From assembly GCF_003429665.1 (NCBI RefSeq), contig NZ_QUWK01000002.1, positions 104,990 through 168,989 of the forward strand: a stretch of DNA of 64,000 nt, given 5' to 3'. Below the pieces are notes generated by a model. That model saw only the letters and a program-made list of their open reading frames with translations, had not been told where the DNA came from and did no database searches. Position 1 is the first letter of the stretch, and every line of letters begins with the position of its first letter. This DNA comes from Sphaerochaeta halotolerans. GTDB lineage: Bacteria; Spirochaetota; Spirochaetia; Sphaerochaetales; Sphaerochaetaceae. Shown piece by piece: positions 50,020 to 57,895 of the stretch. A program made the translations under genes and the position numbers.

Positions 50020-51369
50020 ATGAAGAAATTTTACATAGAAAATCTTGGATGTTCCAAGAACCAAGTAGATGCAGAACTGTTGATCAAACAGCTCGAAGAG
50101 GATGATCTGCAGCTGACAGAGACTGCAAGTGAGGCTGATCTCATCCTGGTCAATACCTGTGGATTCATCGAGTCAGCACGTGAACAGTCGATTGATACTT
50201 TCTTTGCTTTGCATGAAGCAAACCCAGATGCGAAAATTATTCTCAGTGGATGCATGGCTCAACGCTACGCAGATGAGTTACAAGAACAGTTGCCGGAGGC
50301 TTCGGCCATTTTTGGCAACCGCAATCTTTCGGCGATCAAGGACGTGGTAAGAAAGGTCTTTGCAGGGGACAGGGTTGTCGAGGTTCCTTCCTATCCAGCT
50401 CCAGAAAAAGAGGTATATGAACGGAATGAGCTGCTCTCCTTCCCCGGTAGTGCATACTTGAAGATTAGTGAAGGGTGTAATCACTGGTGTGCCTATTGTG
50501 CCATTCCCCTGATCAGAGGAAATTTGAGAAGCAGACCAAAGCAGACCATTCTCTCTGATGCAAAGGCATTGATTAAACGAGGAGTGAGGGAGATCAATCT
50601 CATTGCCCAGGACCTTGCATCGTACGGAACCGACAGCGCTGATCATACAAGCCGTTTCATGGAATTGCTTGCCGACTTGGTAACACTCGAAGGGGATTTC
50701 GTGGTGAGGCTTCTCTATATACATCCCGATGCATTCCCCACTGAATTGCCTGCATTTATCAAGCAGCATAAAAAAGTGTTGCCTTATTTTGATATTCCCT
50801 TCCAACATGCGGACACAGCCATCCTGAGGAGTATGGGCAGAAAAGGGGATAAGGAGCAACACTTGGCTATGATCGAACATATCAGGGAAGTGCTTCCTGA
50901 AGCAGTATTTCGTACTACGATACTTCTAGGATATCCTGGAGAAGATGAGGAGGCTTTTGCTGAGGTCCTTGATTTCCTCACTCGTGCTCGCCTTGATTGG
51001 GTGGGATCCTTCTTGTACAGCCGTGAGGAAGGAACCAGGGCCTATGCGCTCCGAGGAGAGAAGGAGCATGCAAAAGCCTTAAAACGTGCACAAGGATTCC
51101 AGAAGCAACTTGAAGCATTGCAAAGTCCCATTACACGTGAGAACCTCAAGCGGTTTATCGGTAAGGAGTATGATGTGTTGATTGAAGAACCGGTGAAGGG
51201 GGAAGACCTGGCAATTGGCCGCATGTACGCCCAGGCACCGGAGGTCGATGGACTTACGGTGGTAATGGGTCGTGACTTGAAAGCTGGAGCAATGCTCCGC
51301 TGTGGAATTCGCAGGGCCAATGGTCTTGACCTTGAGGCCATCCCCTTGAATGGAGTGACGCATGGCTGA
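50020..51369 (+). CDS. rimO: Ribosomal protein S12 methylthiotransferase
   Basis: A radical-SAM enzyme that methylthiolates the conserved aspartate of ribosomal protein S12. 449 residues: an N-terminal UPF0004 domain with Cys ligands (ENLGCSKNQVD, NTCGFIESAREQ, LSGCMAQRY), the radical-SAM cluster motif CNHWCAYC in KISEGCNHWCAYCAIPLIRG, and a C-terminal TRAM domain. ENLGCSKN and the LRSRP segment separate it from MiaB. The ATG at 50020 is the family start; the longer in-frame reading from 49945 is upstream sequence. It overlaps the helicase gene by 8 bp. Confidence 0.94.
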   Translation: MKKFYIENLGCSKNQVDAELLIKQLEEDDLQLTETASEADLILVNTCGFIESAREQSIDTFFALHEANPDAKIILSGCMAQRYADELQEQLPEASAIFGNRNLSAIKDVVRKVFAGDRVVEVPSYPAPEKEVYERNELLSFPGSAYLKISEGCNHWCAYCAIPLIRGNLRSRPKQTILSDAKALIKRGVREINLIAQDLASYGTDSADHTSRFMELLADLVTLEGDFVVRLLYIHPDAFPTELPAFIKQHKKVLPYFDIPFQHADTAILRSMGRKGDKEQHLAMIEHIREVLPEAVFRTTILLGYPGEDEEAFAEVLDFLTRARLDWVGSFLYSREEGTRAYALRGEKEHAKALKRAQGFQKQLEALQSPITRENLKRFIGKEYDVLIEEPVKGEDLAIGRMYAQAPEVDGLTVVMGRDLKAGAMLRCGIRRANGLDLEAIPLNGVTHG

Positions 51370-53644
51370 GCTGCAGGAACTAATGGATCAACTCAATGAA
51401 GCACAAAGGGAAGCGGTGCTTGAGAACAGCCATCCCTTGCTTGTTCTCGCTGGAGCAGGAAGTGGTAAGACACGCGTGATTACCACCAAAATTGCCTATG
51501 CCATTGAGCAACTGGGCATCCCTCCATACAAGATTCTTGCTGTAACCTTTACCAACAAGGCAGCAAACGAGATGAAAGAACGGGTAGGAGAGATGCTGGA
51601 AGGTCGCTCTGATGTCAATGATTGCAATATTCGTACCTTCCACTCCTTTGGGGCTTGGTTTTTGCGCAGGTTTGGCTCAGAAATTGGCCTTGATTCCAAC
51701 TTCACCATCTATGATGATAATGACTCGCTGAGTTTGCTCGCTTCTTGTTTCCCGAATTACAAGAAACGGGAACTTGACCCCATCATGAGAAAAATCAGCT
51801 ATGCAAAAGACCGGGGACTTACCTATACCGACAACTTGCAGTCTCTCAAGGTCGACTCCACCTTCAAGCGAATGTTTGAAGCATACGAAAGAAAGCTGCA
51901 TCAAGTAGGAAATGTGGATTTTGCCGATTTGATCGGCCGCAGTATTGAGCTTCTCGAGACCAAAAGTGAAATACAACAGTGGGTTCACCGCCGTTTCAGC
52001 ATGATCCTTGTGGATGAGTATCAGGATTCAAATGCTGCGCAGTTCAAATTGTTGCATCGTCTGGTAGGCCCTAGTACCTTTATCTGCGTCGTTGGTGATG
52101 ACGACCAATCCATCTATCGATTTCGTGGGGCGGAGGTACAGAATATTCTCAGCTTCCCGGACCAGTATCCAATGGCCAGGACTGTCAAACTTGAGCAGAA
52201 CTACCGCTCAACACAGAATATCCTGGAAATTGCCAATAGTGTCATCAAGAACAACAAGGGAAGACACGAAAAACAGCTTTGGACTGCAAATCGAAAGGGA
52301 GGAAAGCCCCACCTGTCCTATGTCCAGGACGAGCAGGATGAAGCCCTGCGTATTGCTACAATTGTTAAGAAAGACCGACGTTTCAATGAGAGTGCAATAC
52401 TGTACCGGACCAATGCGCAGTCCGTAGCCTTTGAGACGATGTTCAAACGTGCAGGCATTCCCTACAAGGTAGTTGGCGCGCTGCAGTTCTATGAACGTGA
52501 AGAGGTAAAAGATGCCCTGGCGTTGCTCTTCTTGCTTACCAACACAAAGGACGAAGTCAATTTCAAGCGCATGATCAACAAGCCTGCCCGGGGCATAGGC
52601 CCTGGAAGCCAGGATACCATCCTTGCCTATGGACCGGAAGCAAATGGTGACTTGCTTGCAATGTTGCGGCTTGCTACGGAGAAAAATGGGCTTTCCAATA
52701 AAGCAAGAGAGGGAGCTAAACACTTTTTACGGATGTACGAGCATGCCCAGAAGATGCTTCAGGAAGGTGAGCTGGTTGACTGTGCCTATTTCCTTATCAG
52801 GGAATCAGGGCTTCTCGATTACTACCGGAAGCTTGACCAGCAGAATACCACCGCCAAGGTGGAGAACTTGGAAGCCTTGGTCAATGCACTTTCTTCCTAT
52901 GAATCCTCCCTTGAAGGGTTGTTGCTCTTTCTTGAGCAACTCTCTCTCGACCCAACCACCCTGGGACAGGAAGACCCCAGGGATAAGGATGGAGTGACCC
53001 TTATCACCATGCACAATACCAAAGGTTTGGAGTTTGACAGGGTATTTGTAGCGGGCCTCGAAGATGAACTGTTTCCCGGTCGTTCTGTAGAGAGCGATGA
53101 GGACATCGAGGAAGAGCGTCGTATCTTCTATGTAGCGGTGACACGGGCAAGGGAGGAGTTGTATCTTCTCAGCGCCAGTGCACGTAAGATATGGGGGAAA
53201 ACCAGTTATAACCATCCCAGCCGTTTCCTCGATGAGATCGATCCTTCGCTTCTTACTGTGCAAGGAATTCGCCCCGGCACAGATTCTGGTGGATTTGGCT
53301 ACCAAGGTCTCTCCAGTCTACAGGAGAAACGAAAGCGACATGATGCTGCATCCCCCTCTCGATCCTCTTCGTCTTCGTGGGGAGCCAGTGGAGCTCCGAT
53401 CATTCAAAAAGGATTCGGCAGCAAAGCCAAGACTTTTACCATGAAGACGGTACATGAGGCGAAGGAAGGGGAGCCCCTATTCCCGGTAGGGCAACGTGTT
53501 TATAGTGACAGCTATGGGGAAGGGGAAGTGATAACCCTTCGGATGAGTGGGGATCGTGAGGTCATTGAAGTCAGGTTTTTCAATGGCAAGAAAACCACAT
53601 TCATAAGCAAGTTTGCCCAGCTTGAGAAAATCGGGGGTGAGTGA
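51362..53644 (+). CDS. UvrD/Rep/PcrA-family DNA helicase
   Basis: A 760-residue superfamily 1A helicase for DNA repair and replication restart. Motifs: the Q-motif LNEAQREAVLEN, Walker A LAGAGSGKTRVITTKIA, motif Ia VTFTNKAANEMKERV, motif II LVDEYQDSNAAQF, motif III GDDDQSIYRFRGAE, motif IV LEQNYRSTQNIL, motif V VTLITMHNTKGLEFDRVFVAGLED and motif VI FYVAVTRAREELYL. The C-terminus has a PcrA/UvrD-like tail ending in a small domain with GEGEVITLR. PcrA-type seems more likely than Rep because of that tail. Translation is coupled to rimO and the next gene. Confidence 0.92.
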   Translation: MAELQELMDQLNEAQREAVLENSHPLLVLAGAGSGKTRVITTKIAYAIEQLGIPPYKILAVTFTNKAANEMKERVGEMLEGRSDVNDCNIRTFHSFGAWFLRRFGSEIGLDSNFTIYDDNDSLSLLASCFPNYKKRELDPIMRKISYAKDRGLTYTDNLQSLKVDSTFKRMFEAYERKLHQVGNVDFADLIGRSIELLETKSEIQQWVHRRFSMILVDEYQDSNAAQFKLLHRLVGPSTFICVVGDDDQSIYRFRGAEVQNILSFPDQYPMARTVKLEQNYRSTQNILEIANSVIKNNKGRHEKQLWTANRKGGKPHLSYVQDEQDEALRIATIVKKDRRFNESAILYRTNAQSVAFETMFKRAGIPYKVVGALQFYEREEVKDALALLFLLTNTKDEVNFKRMINKPARGIGPGSQDTILAYGPEANGDLLAMLRLATEKNGLSNKAREGAKHFLRMYEHAQKMLQEGELVDCAYFLIRESGLLDYYRKLDQQNTTAKVENLEALVNALSSYESSLEGLLLFLEQLSLDPTTLGQEDPRDKDGVTLITMHNTKGLEFDRVFVAGLEDELFPGRSVESDEDIEEERRIFYVAVTRAREELYLLSASARKIWGKTSYNHPSRFLDEIDPSLLTVQGIRPGTDSGGFGYQGLSSLQEKRKRHDAASPSRSSSSSWGASGAPIIQKGFGSKAKTFTMKTVHEAKEGEPLFPVGQRVYSDSYGEGEVITLRMSGDREVIEVRFFNGKKTTFISKFAQLEKIGGE

Positions 53645-53645
53645 G

Positions 53646-54485
53646 ATGGAGAGTAGGGGGAAAGCCACTAGACAAGATTGGCCGGAAGGTTATACAATGC
53701 CTACCGTTGTCCGCGCTCGCGACTTCCATGTATATGATCGTTACGGGGAGCGGTATACTGATTTTTTTCAGAATTATGGCAGAGCCATCCTTGGCCATCG
53801 ACCAGAGAGGATCCAACAGGCTATTAAGTCTACGGTAAGTCGCGGGTTGATTGCAGAATACCCATCGGTATACACAGGAAGGCTCGAAAAGCTATTGGTG
53901 AACCTGTTTCCAAGCTTTCCGGTTGTACGTTATTATACAGACCCCCGGAAGGTCATGCAGGCGGTAAGTGCAGTTTCGGATGATGAAATATTCGACCCTG
54001 CGGTTTCTGCTGAGCATGCAAGCCGTACAGTGTCCTATTGGCGACCGTTCCTAGGTTTTGGCGGGGCAGAATCCGTGATGCTCTTCCCTATCCTACCTTT
54101 CCCAGGGAGTTTCGTACCTCAGGTCGTTTGCCTCAAGGAAGCATTCTGTACAGCTCAGGTCCCGCCTTCAGATGTGGTTTCTCCGTTGTTGCTTGATTTG
54201 CTCGTCAAGACAACTGTGAGTTTGATCCAAGTTTTGAAGTCGGAGGAGACAGTTGCAAAACGTATGGACAATCCACTGAGTGGTGTGTTCAAGACACGAG
54301 GACCGTACGGATTAACCGGTCTCAGTGAAGAGCGTTATGCGGCCTTTGCCAGGGAAGCACTCACAAAACAGATGGTGTTTCCCCCAACAGCGGATATTCC
54401 ATTCATTATCCCGGGTTCCTATACCAAGGGTGAGATGGGTCCACTGATGGAATTGGCCAGCCGATATGCCGATGCTGTAACATAG
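53646..54485 (+). CDS. Degenerate class III aminotransferase-like protein, function unknown
   Basis: A 279-residue protein starting one base after the helicase stop. Residues ~15-90 read like the start of glutamate-1-semialdehyde/class III aminotransferases (VVRARDFHVYDRYGERYTDF then NYGRAILGHRPERIQQAIKS). Beyond that the normal features are missing: no glycine-rich PLP phosphate loop, no conserved Asp, and no PLP lysine of the usual context, and it is about 150 residues too short. The reading frame is intact, so it may be a stable non-catalytic protein rather than a recent pseudogene. The context, between a helicase and rplM, does not reveal a role. Confidence 0.6.
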   Translation: MESRGKATRQDWPEGYTMPTVVRARDFHVYDRYGERYTDFFQNYGRAILGHRPERIQQAIKSTVSRGLIAEYPSVYTGRLEKLLVNLFPSFPVVRYYTDPRKVMQAVSAVSDDEIFDPAVSAEHASRTVSYWRPFLGFGGAESVMLFPILPFPGSFVPQVVCLKEAFCTAQVPPSDVVSPLLLDLLVKTTVSLIQVLKSEETVAKRMDNPLSGVFKTRGPYGLTGLSEERYAAFAREALTKQMVFPPTADIPFIIPGSYTKGEMGPLMELASRYADAVT

Positions 54486-54522
54486 AAATGGTAGTAGGAA
54501 ATACGCCATGCACAAAACACAC

Positions 54523-54539
54523 GCAAGGTACAACCTTGC
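54523..54539 (+). promoter_or_regulatory. Hairpin in the rplM leader, possible L13 autoregulatory element
   Basis: GCAAGGT (54523-54529) and ACCTTGC (54533-54539) form a 7-bp stem with a 3-base loop, ending about 16 bases before the rplM start. Ribosomal protein operons beginning with L13 often carry a leader hairpin bound by L13. The resemblance is structural only and was not checked against a covariance model. Confidence 0.35.
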
Positions 54540-54555
54540 AGAACAGGATGAATAG

Positions 54556-54984
54556 ATGAAGACTATTTTTGTGAAACCGCTGACGATTCAGAAGAAATGG
54601 TATCTGATTGATGCAGAGGGAAAGGAGCTTGGCAAGGTAGCAGTTGCCGCTGCACGCATCCTCCGCGGGAAGAACAAGCCCGAATTTGTCCCACACCAGG
54701 ACATGGGCGACTATGTGATTATCATCAATGCTGAGAAAGCTGCTCTTTCGGGCAACAAGTATCAGGATAAAATGTATTATCGCCACTCCAACTACCCCGG
54801 TGGGCTTCGGCAAACCAGCTATGCTGATATGGTCAAGCGCAACCCGGTGTACCCGATGGAGCGCGCCGTTCATGGTATGCTTCCCCGAGGTCCCCTCGGT
54901 CGCAAGCTGTACACTAACATGAAGGTCTATGCAGGTAATAAGCACCAGCATCAGGCACAGCAGCCCATCAAGGTCGAAATTTAA
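54556..54984 (+). CDS. rplM: 50S ribosomal protein L13
   Basis: A component of the large ribosomal subunit, 142 residues, the usual length. Signatures: MKTIFVKPLTIQKKWYLIDAEGKELGKVA, AARILRGKNKPEFVPHQDMGDYVIIINAEK, YRHSNYPGGLRQTSY and HGMLPRGPLGRKLYTNMKVYAGNKHQHQAQQP. It forms the classical rplM-rpsI pair with S9 14 bases downstream. Confidence 0.97.
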   Translation: MKTIFVKPLTIQKKWYLIDAEGKELGKVAVAAARILRGKNKPEFVPHQDMGDYVIIINAEKAALSGNKYQDKMYYRHSNYPGGLRQTSYADMVKRNPVYPMERAVHGMLPRGPLGRKLYTNMKVYAGNKHQHQAQQPIKVEI

Positions 54985-54998
54985 GGTAGGAGCGAAAA

Positions 54999-55412
54999 AT
55001 GGCAAAGAAAGAAGTAAAGAAAGTGGAAAATCTTGGTCATGGTGTTGGACGCCGTAAGACCGCCGTTGCTCGTGTCTACCTTAGGGAAGGCGAGGGCAAG
55101 ATTGTAATCAATGGTAGGGATATCGATACCTACTTTGGTAACCCGATGCTCACCTATATCGTGAAGCAGCCGCTCGAGACCACTGAGACTACCGGCAAGT
55201 ATGACTTGCTCATCAACGTTGGTGGTGGTGGTCCTTCCGGTCAGGCAGGTGCCTGCCGCCACGGTATCGCACGTGCTCTCTGTGCCCATGATGAGGGTTT
55301 CAGACCAGCACTGCACGCTGCTGGATTCATGACTCGTGACTCCCGTATGGTTGAACGTAAGAAATATGGTCAGCCTGGTGCACGTCGCAAGTTCCAGTTC
55401 TCCAAGCGTTAA
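54999..55412 (+). CDS. rpsI: 30S ribosomal protein S9
   Basis: A small-subunit protein whose C-terminal tail reaches the P-site tRNA. 137 residues with [45 protein letters not shown] and the conserved basic tail [24 protein letters not shown] ending in Lys-Arg. TAGGAGC precedes the ATG. Its stop is immediately followed by the listed recX start, and a terminator-like hairpin lies just after. Confidence 0.97.
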   Translation: MAKKEVKKVENLGHGVGRRKTAVARVYLREGEGKIVINGRDIDTYFGNPMLTYIVKQPLETTETTGKYDLLINVGGGGPSGQAGACRHGIARALCAHDEGFRPALHAAGFMTRDSRMVERKKYGQPGARRKFQFSKR

Positions 55413-56009
55413 ATGGCATTTGCTCACATCGAAAAGGAACCCTCTCGTGGCGGCTACATGGCCGTACCTCAGGAGGGTTCTCCTTTTTCTATACCCAGTG
55501 AACTCTTTGTCTCAAATCAGCTCTACATAGGTCAGGAATTATCTCATGAAGAGTTCCTGCATCTCAAGGATCTTCAGGAGCAGCATCTTTGCAGGATGCA
55601 AGCAATGACATATCTGGCCCGTAGGGAACATACTGCCTTTGAACTGAAGGTCAAATTGCAGAGGAAGTCATTCTCACCACATTGTATCCAGAATGTGCTG
55701 GATGTATTGAAAGAGGAAAACCTCCTTAGTGAGATGCGCTACGCCCGGCAATACATTGAGTCTCGCCAGAGGAAGAATCCAGAGGGGAGAGCACTGATGG
55801 CCCAGCGTCTTGCAAGTAAGGGTGTAGAACGAGAGGCGGCAGAGAGGGCTCTTGATGAACTCTATAGTGAGGAACAGATCATTGACTATGTGCAGAGAGC
55901 CTACGCCTTGGCGGTGAAGAAAATGGGCAAGGACAAAGCAAGAATGGCGCTCTCACGGAAGGGATTTTCTTCCTATGAAGTTCGTCTCGGTCTTGAGAGC
56001 CTCATGTGA
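55413..56009 (+). CDS. recX: Regulatory protein RecX
   Basis: A modulator of RecA filaments. The recognisable RecX part starts near residue 65 with AMTYLARREHTAFELKVKLQRKSF, then VLDVLKEENLLSEMRYARQYIESR, MAQRLASKGVEREAAERAL and KARMALSRKGFSSYEVRLGL: the three three-helix repeats of the family. The start is uncertain. The ATG at 55413 directly abuts the rpsI stop without its own Shine-Dalgarno sequence, and the first ~25 codons overlap the probable rpsI terminator. A later start (for example Met 55458) is also possible. Total length is 198 residues with the first start. Confidence 0.82.
   Translation: MAFAHIEKEPSRGGYMAVPQEGSPFSIPSELFVSNQLYIGQELSHEEFLHLKDLQEQHLCRMQAMTYLARREHTAFELKVKLQRKSFSPHCIQNVLDVLKEENLLSEMRYARQYIESRQRKNPEGRALMAQRLASKGVEREAAERALDELYSEEQIIDYVQRAYALAVKKMGKDKARMALSRKGFSSYEVRLGLESLM
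55437..55489 (+). terminator. Probable rplM-rpsI terminator overlapping the recX 5' end
   Basis: GAACCCTC (55437-55444) pairs with GAGGGTTC (55473-55480). An inner stem CGGC/GCCG (55451-55454, 55461-55464) lies inside the loop, and TCCTTTTTCT follows. It is 24 bases past the rpsI stop, the expected place for the ribosomal operon terminator, yet lies inside the longest recX reading frame. Confidence 0.6.
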
Positions 56010-56047
56010 TACCACTATACTTTTCAGTGGTAAATAGGGGGAATTTG

Positions 56048-56671
56048 ATGGGCAAGAAATGTATTCTGGTGCTTACACTACTGTTTTCTCTTTCAGCCTC
56101 GGGGCTCTATGCGCTCCAGTTCCCCTATGATGAGAATCTCTCAAAAGTAAGCGATGTCACCCTGGCTATGACAATGGCCACTCCTGGACTCCTCGTCTTC
56201 GAGGCTCCAGTCTCAGACTATCTTACATTCGGTGGCAGCTATGGTATAACCATGGCTACAGCGTATTTCGGCGTTCGTACCCCGCTTAAGGCAATTATTG
56301 ATAGACCACGTCCCTATGTTGGAGAGCCGCTGAGTCCTGTGGATACCTCTGAAGACTATGACTCTTTTCCCTCCGGCCATGCCTTGATGGCCTTTGCTTC
56401 TGCTGCCTACACCCAGACCGTTACCAGTCTCTGGTATCCCGAGTCTGAGGTGATGAAGGCTACGAGTATTGCAGCCTGGTCATTAGCAACTGCTACGGCT
56501 GTACTGCGTGTGGCAAGTGGAAACCACTATCCAACAGATGTACTTGCAGGGGCAGCAATTGGAGGCGCGTTAGGGTTTCTCGGGCCTTACCTCACAAACA
56601 AACTCTTCCCGCAAGATGATTCTGTGCAGATCCTAGCTGGTCCAATGGTAGGTATAGGGGTAACGTTCTAG
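56048..56671 (+). CDS. PAP2-superfamily phosphatase, exported
   Basis: A 207-residue lipid-phosphatase-type protein with a probable signal peptide (MGKKCILVLTLLFSLSASGLYA). The three PAP2 motifs are present: KAIIDRPRP, FPSGHALMAFASAA (PSGH) and RVASGNHYPTDVLAGAAIG (R-x5-H-x3-D). The start at 56048 follows a purine-rich AGGGGGA; the in-frame reading from 56006 is discarded. Substrates in this family include phosphatidate, undecaprenyl pyrophosphate and other phosphate esters. It is the last gene before a clear terminator. Confidence 0.87.
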   Translation: MGKKCILVLTLLFSLSASGLYALQFPYDENLSKVSDVTLAMTMATPGLLVFEAPVSDYLTFGGSYGITMATAYFGVRTPLKAIIDRPRPYVGEPLSPVDTSEDYDSFPSGHALMAFASAAYTQTVTSLWYPESEVMKATSIAAWSLATATAVLRVASGNHYPTDVLAGAAIGGALGFLGPYLTNKLFPQDDSVQILAGPMVGIGVTF

Positions 56672-56717
56672 CACTTAGCATTCTCCTCTATCGTATTTAT
56701 TTCTACTTTATTTTCAG

Positions 56718-56742
56718 CCTCCGTGTATTCAACGGAGGTTTT
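56718..56742 (+). terminator. Rho-independent terminator after the PAP2 gene
   Basis: CCTCCGT (56718-56724) and ACGGAGG (56732-56738) with a 7-base loop, followed by TTTTG. It lies 47 bp past the PAP2 stop. The rest of the 252-bp gap to the TAXI gene is AT-rich and holds a promoter. Confidence 0.75.
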
Positions 56743-56867
56743 GTCTGTTTCTGTTGTGAAGATTGATAACTTAGTAACTGTAACTATTATATGTCTTTAT
56801 ATGTTACTTATGCTAAGAGTGTTTTTGTGTCACTTAAAGCGTAGAACAATATTGTTATACAAAATTG

Positions 56868-56896
56868 TTGACAACTGGTGTATCACAGTTTACGAT
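56868..56896 (+). promoter_or_regulatory. Promoter of the TRAP-TAXI/dicarboxylate operon
   Basis: A consensus -35 TTGACA (56868-56873) is 17 bases from TACGAT (56891-56896), giving a start near 56903 and a short leader with AAAGGAG. Short inverted repeats TGTAT/ATACA (56879-56883, 56899-56903) flank the -10 and might serve the GntR regulator encoded downstream, but this is weak. Confidence 0.6.
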
Positions 56897-56923
56897 TTAT
56901 ACATCTAGTAAAAGGAGTATGGT

Positions 56924-57895
56924 ATGAATCTAATGAAAAAGTGTTTGATGATTTCCTTGATTTCAATCATGGCTCTCTCCTTCGTTTTTGCACAGGGAGA
57001 GAATGAAGAAAGTGGTGCTGCAAGGCCCGCTTTTATCTCAATCGGAACTGCCTCTGCAGCAGGAGCCTATTATCCAATCGGTGTTGCCTTGGCTGATGTC
57101 TGGAACAAGACACTGCCGGGTACTCGCTTCAGTTCCCAGGAGACTGGCGGAAGTGTTGCAAACCTTAATATGATCGCCAGTGGAGAATTGGAAATGGGCA
57201 TGTCCAATGAGAACGTTGCCTATACTGCAGGGCTTGGCCAAGATCCCTTCAAGAATCCAATTGATTTGAAAGGTGGTTGGATCCTGAACAACAGTAATGC
57301 AATCATCGTGGCGATGGGAGATTCTGGAATTACCAGTGTTTCACAGTTAAAGGGAAAGAAAGTGTCACTTGGCGCTCCTGGATCCTCAGCCAATGTCTTT
57401 GGTGAGCTCATTCTTGCTTCCGAGGGACTGGAGAAGGGTGACTATGAGCAGGTGTTCATGGGCTGGCAGGAATCAGCAGATGCAATGAATGATGGGTTTA
57501 TTGATGCTGCACTGATGGTTGGTGGTCAACCATTCCCAGCAGTTACCTCTCTGTCGGTCAGATCTGATGTACAGGTACTTACCTTCAATACAAAGCGCTT
57601 CAGGGAATTGAGTAGCTATCCTTATGCTACCGATAAGATTCCTGCAGATATGTATGACATGAAACAGGATGGCGATTCAGTAATCATTCGTTCTGTTGTG
57701 TACATCAGTCCAGATCTTTCTGATGAGATTGTGTATGACATGGTAAAACAGGTATTTGAGAATATCCCAACGCTTGTCTCTGCACACCCCTCCGCTTCTG
57801 GAACCCGTCTGTTCTCTGAAGAGGCTGCAAAGGATATTAGTCTTGAAATCCATCCTGGCGTAATTCGCTATGCAACAGAAGTAGGTGAATGGTAA
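56924..57895 (+). CDS. TRAP transporter TAXI-family solute-binding protein
   Basis: The periplasmic receptor of a TRAP transporter, 323 residues, with a signal peptide MKKCLMISLISIMALSFVFAQG. TAXI-family marks are ISIGTASAAGAYYPIGVALADVWNK, FSSQETGGSVANLNMIASGELEMGM and LKGKKVSLGAPGSSANVFGELIL, ending with IHPGVIRYATEVGEW. It overlaps the permease gene by one base (TAATG) and is followed by enzymes for 2-pyrone-4,6-dicarboxylate breakdown. A di- or tricarboxylate ligand is therefore likely, though not visible in the sequence. Confidence 0.92.
   Translation: MNLMKKCLMISLISIMALSFVFAQGENEESGAARPAFISIGTASAAGAYYPIGVALADVWNKTLPGTRFSSQETGGSVANLNMIASGELEMGMSNENVAYTAGLGQDPFKNPIDLKGGWILNNSNAIIVAMGDSGITSVSQLKGKKVSLGAPGSSANVFGELILASEGLEKGDYEQVFMGWQESADAMNDGFIDAALMVGGQPFPAVTSLSVRSDVQVLTFNTKRFRELSSYPYATDKIPADMYDMKQDGDSVIIRSVVYISPDLSDEIVYDMVKQVFENIPTLVSAHPSASGTRLFSEEAAKDISLEIHPGVIRYATEVGEW

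Noticed and set aside
56723..56908. Small open frame of 61 residues before the TAXI gene
   Set aside because: It starts inside the terminator hairpin, runs through the promoter and has no ribosome-binding site.
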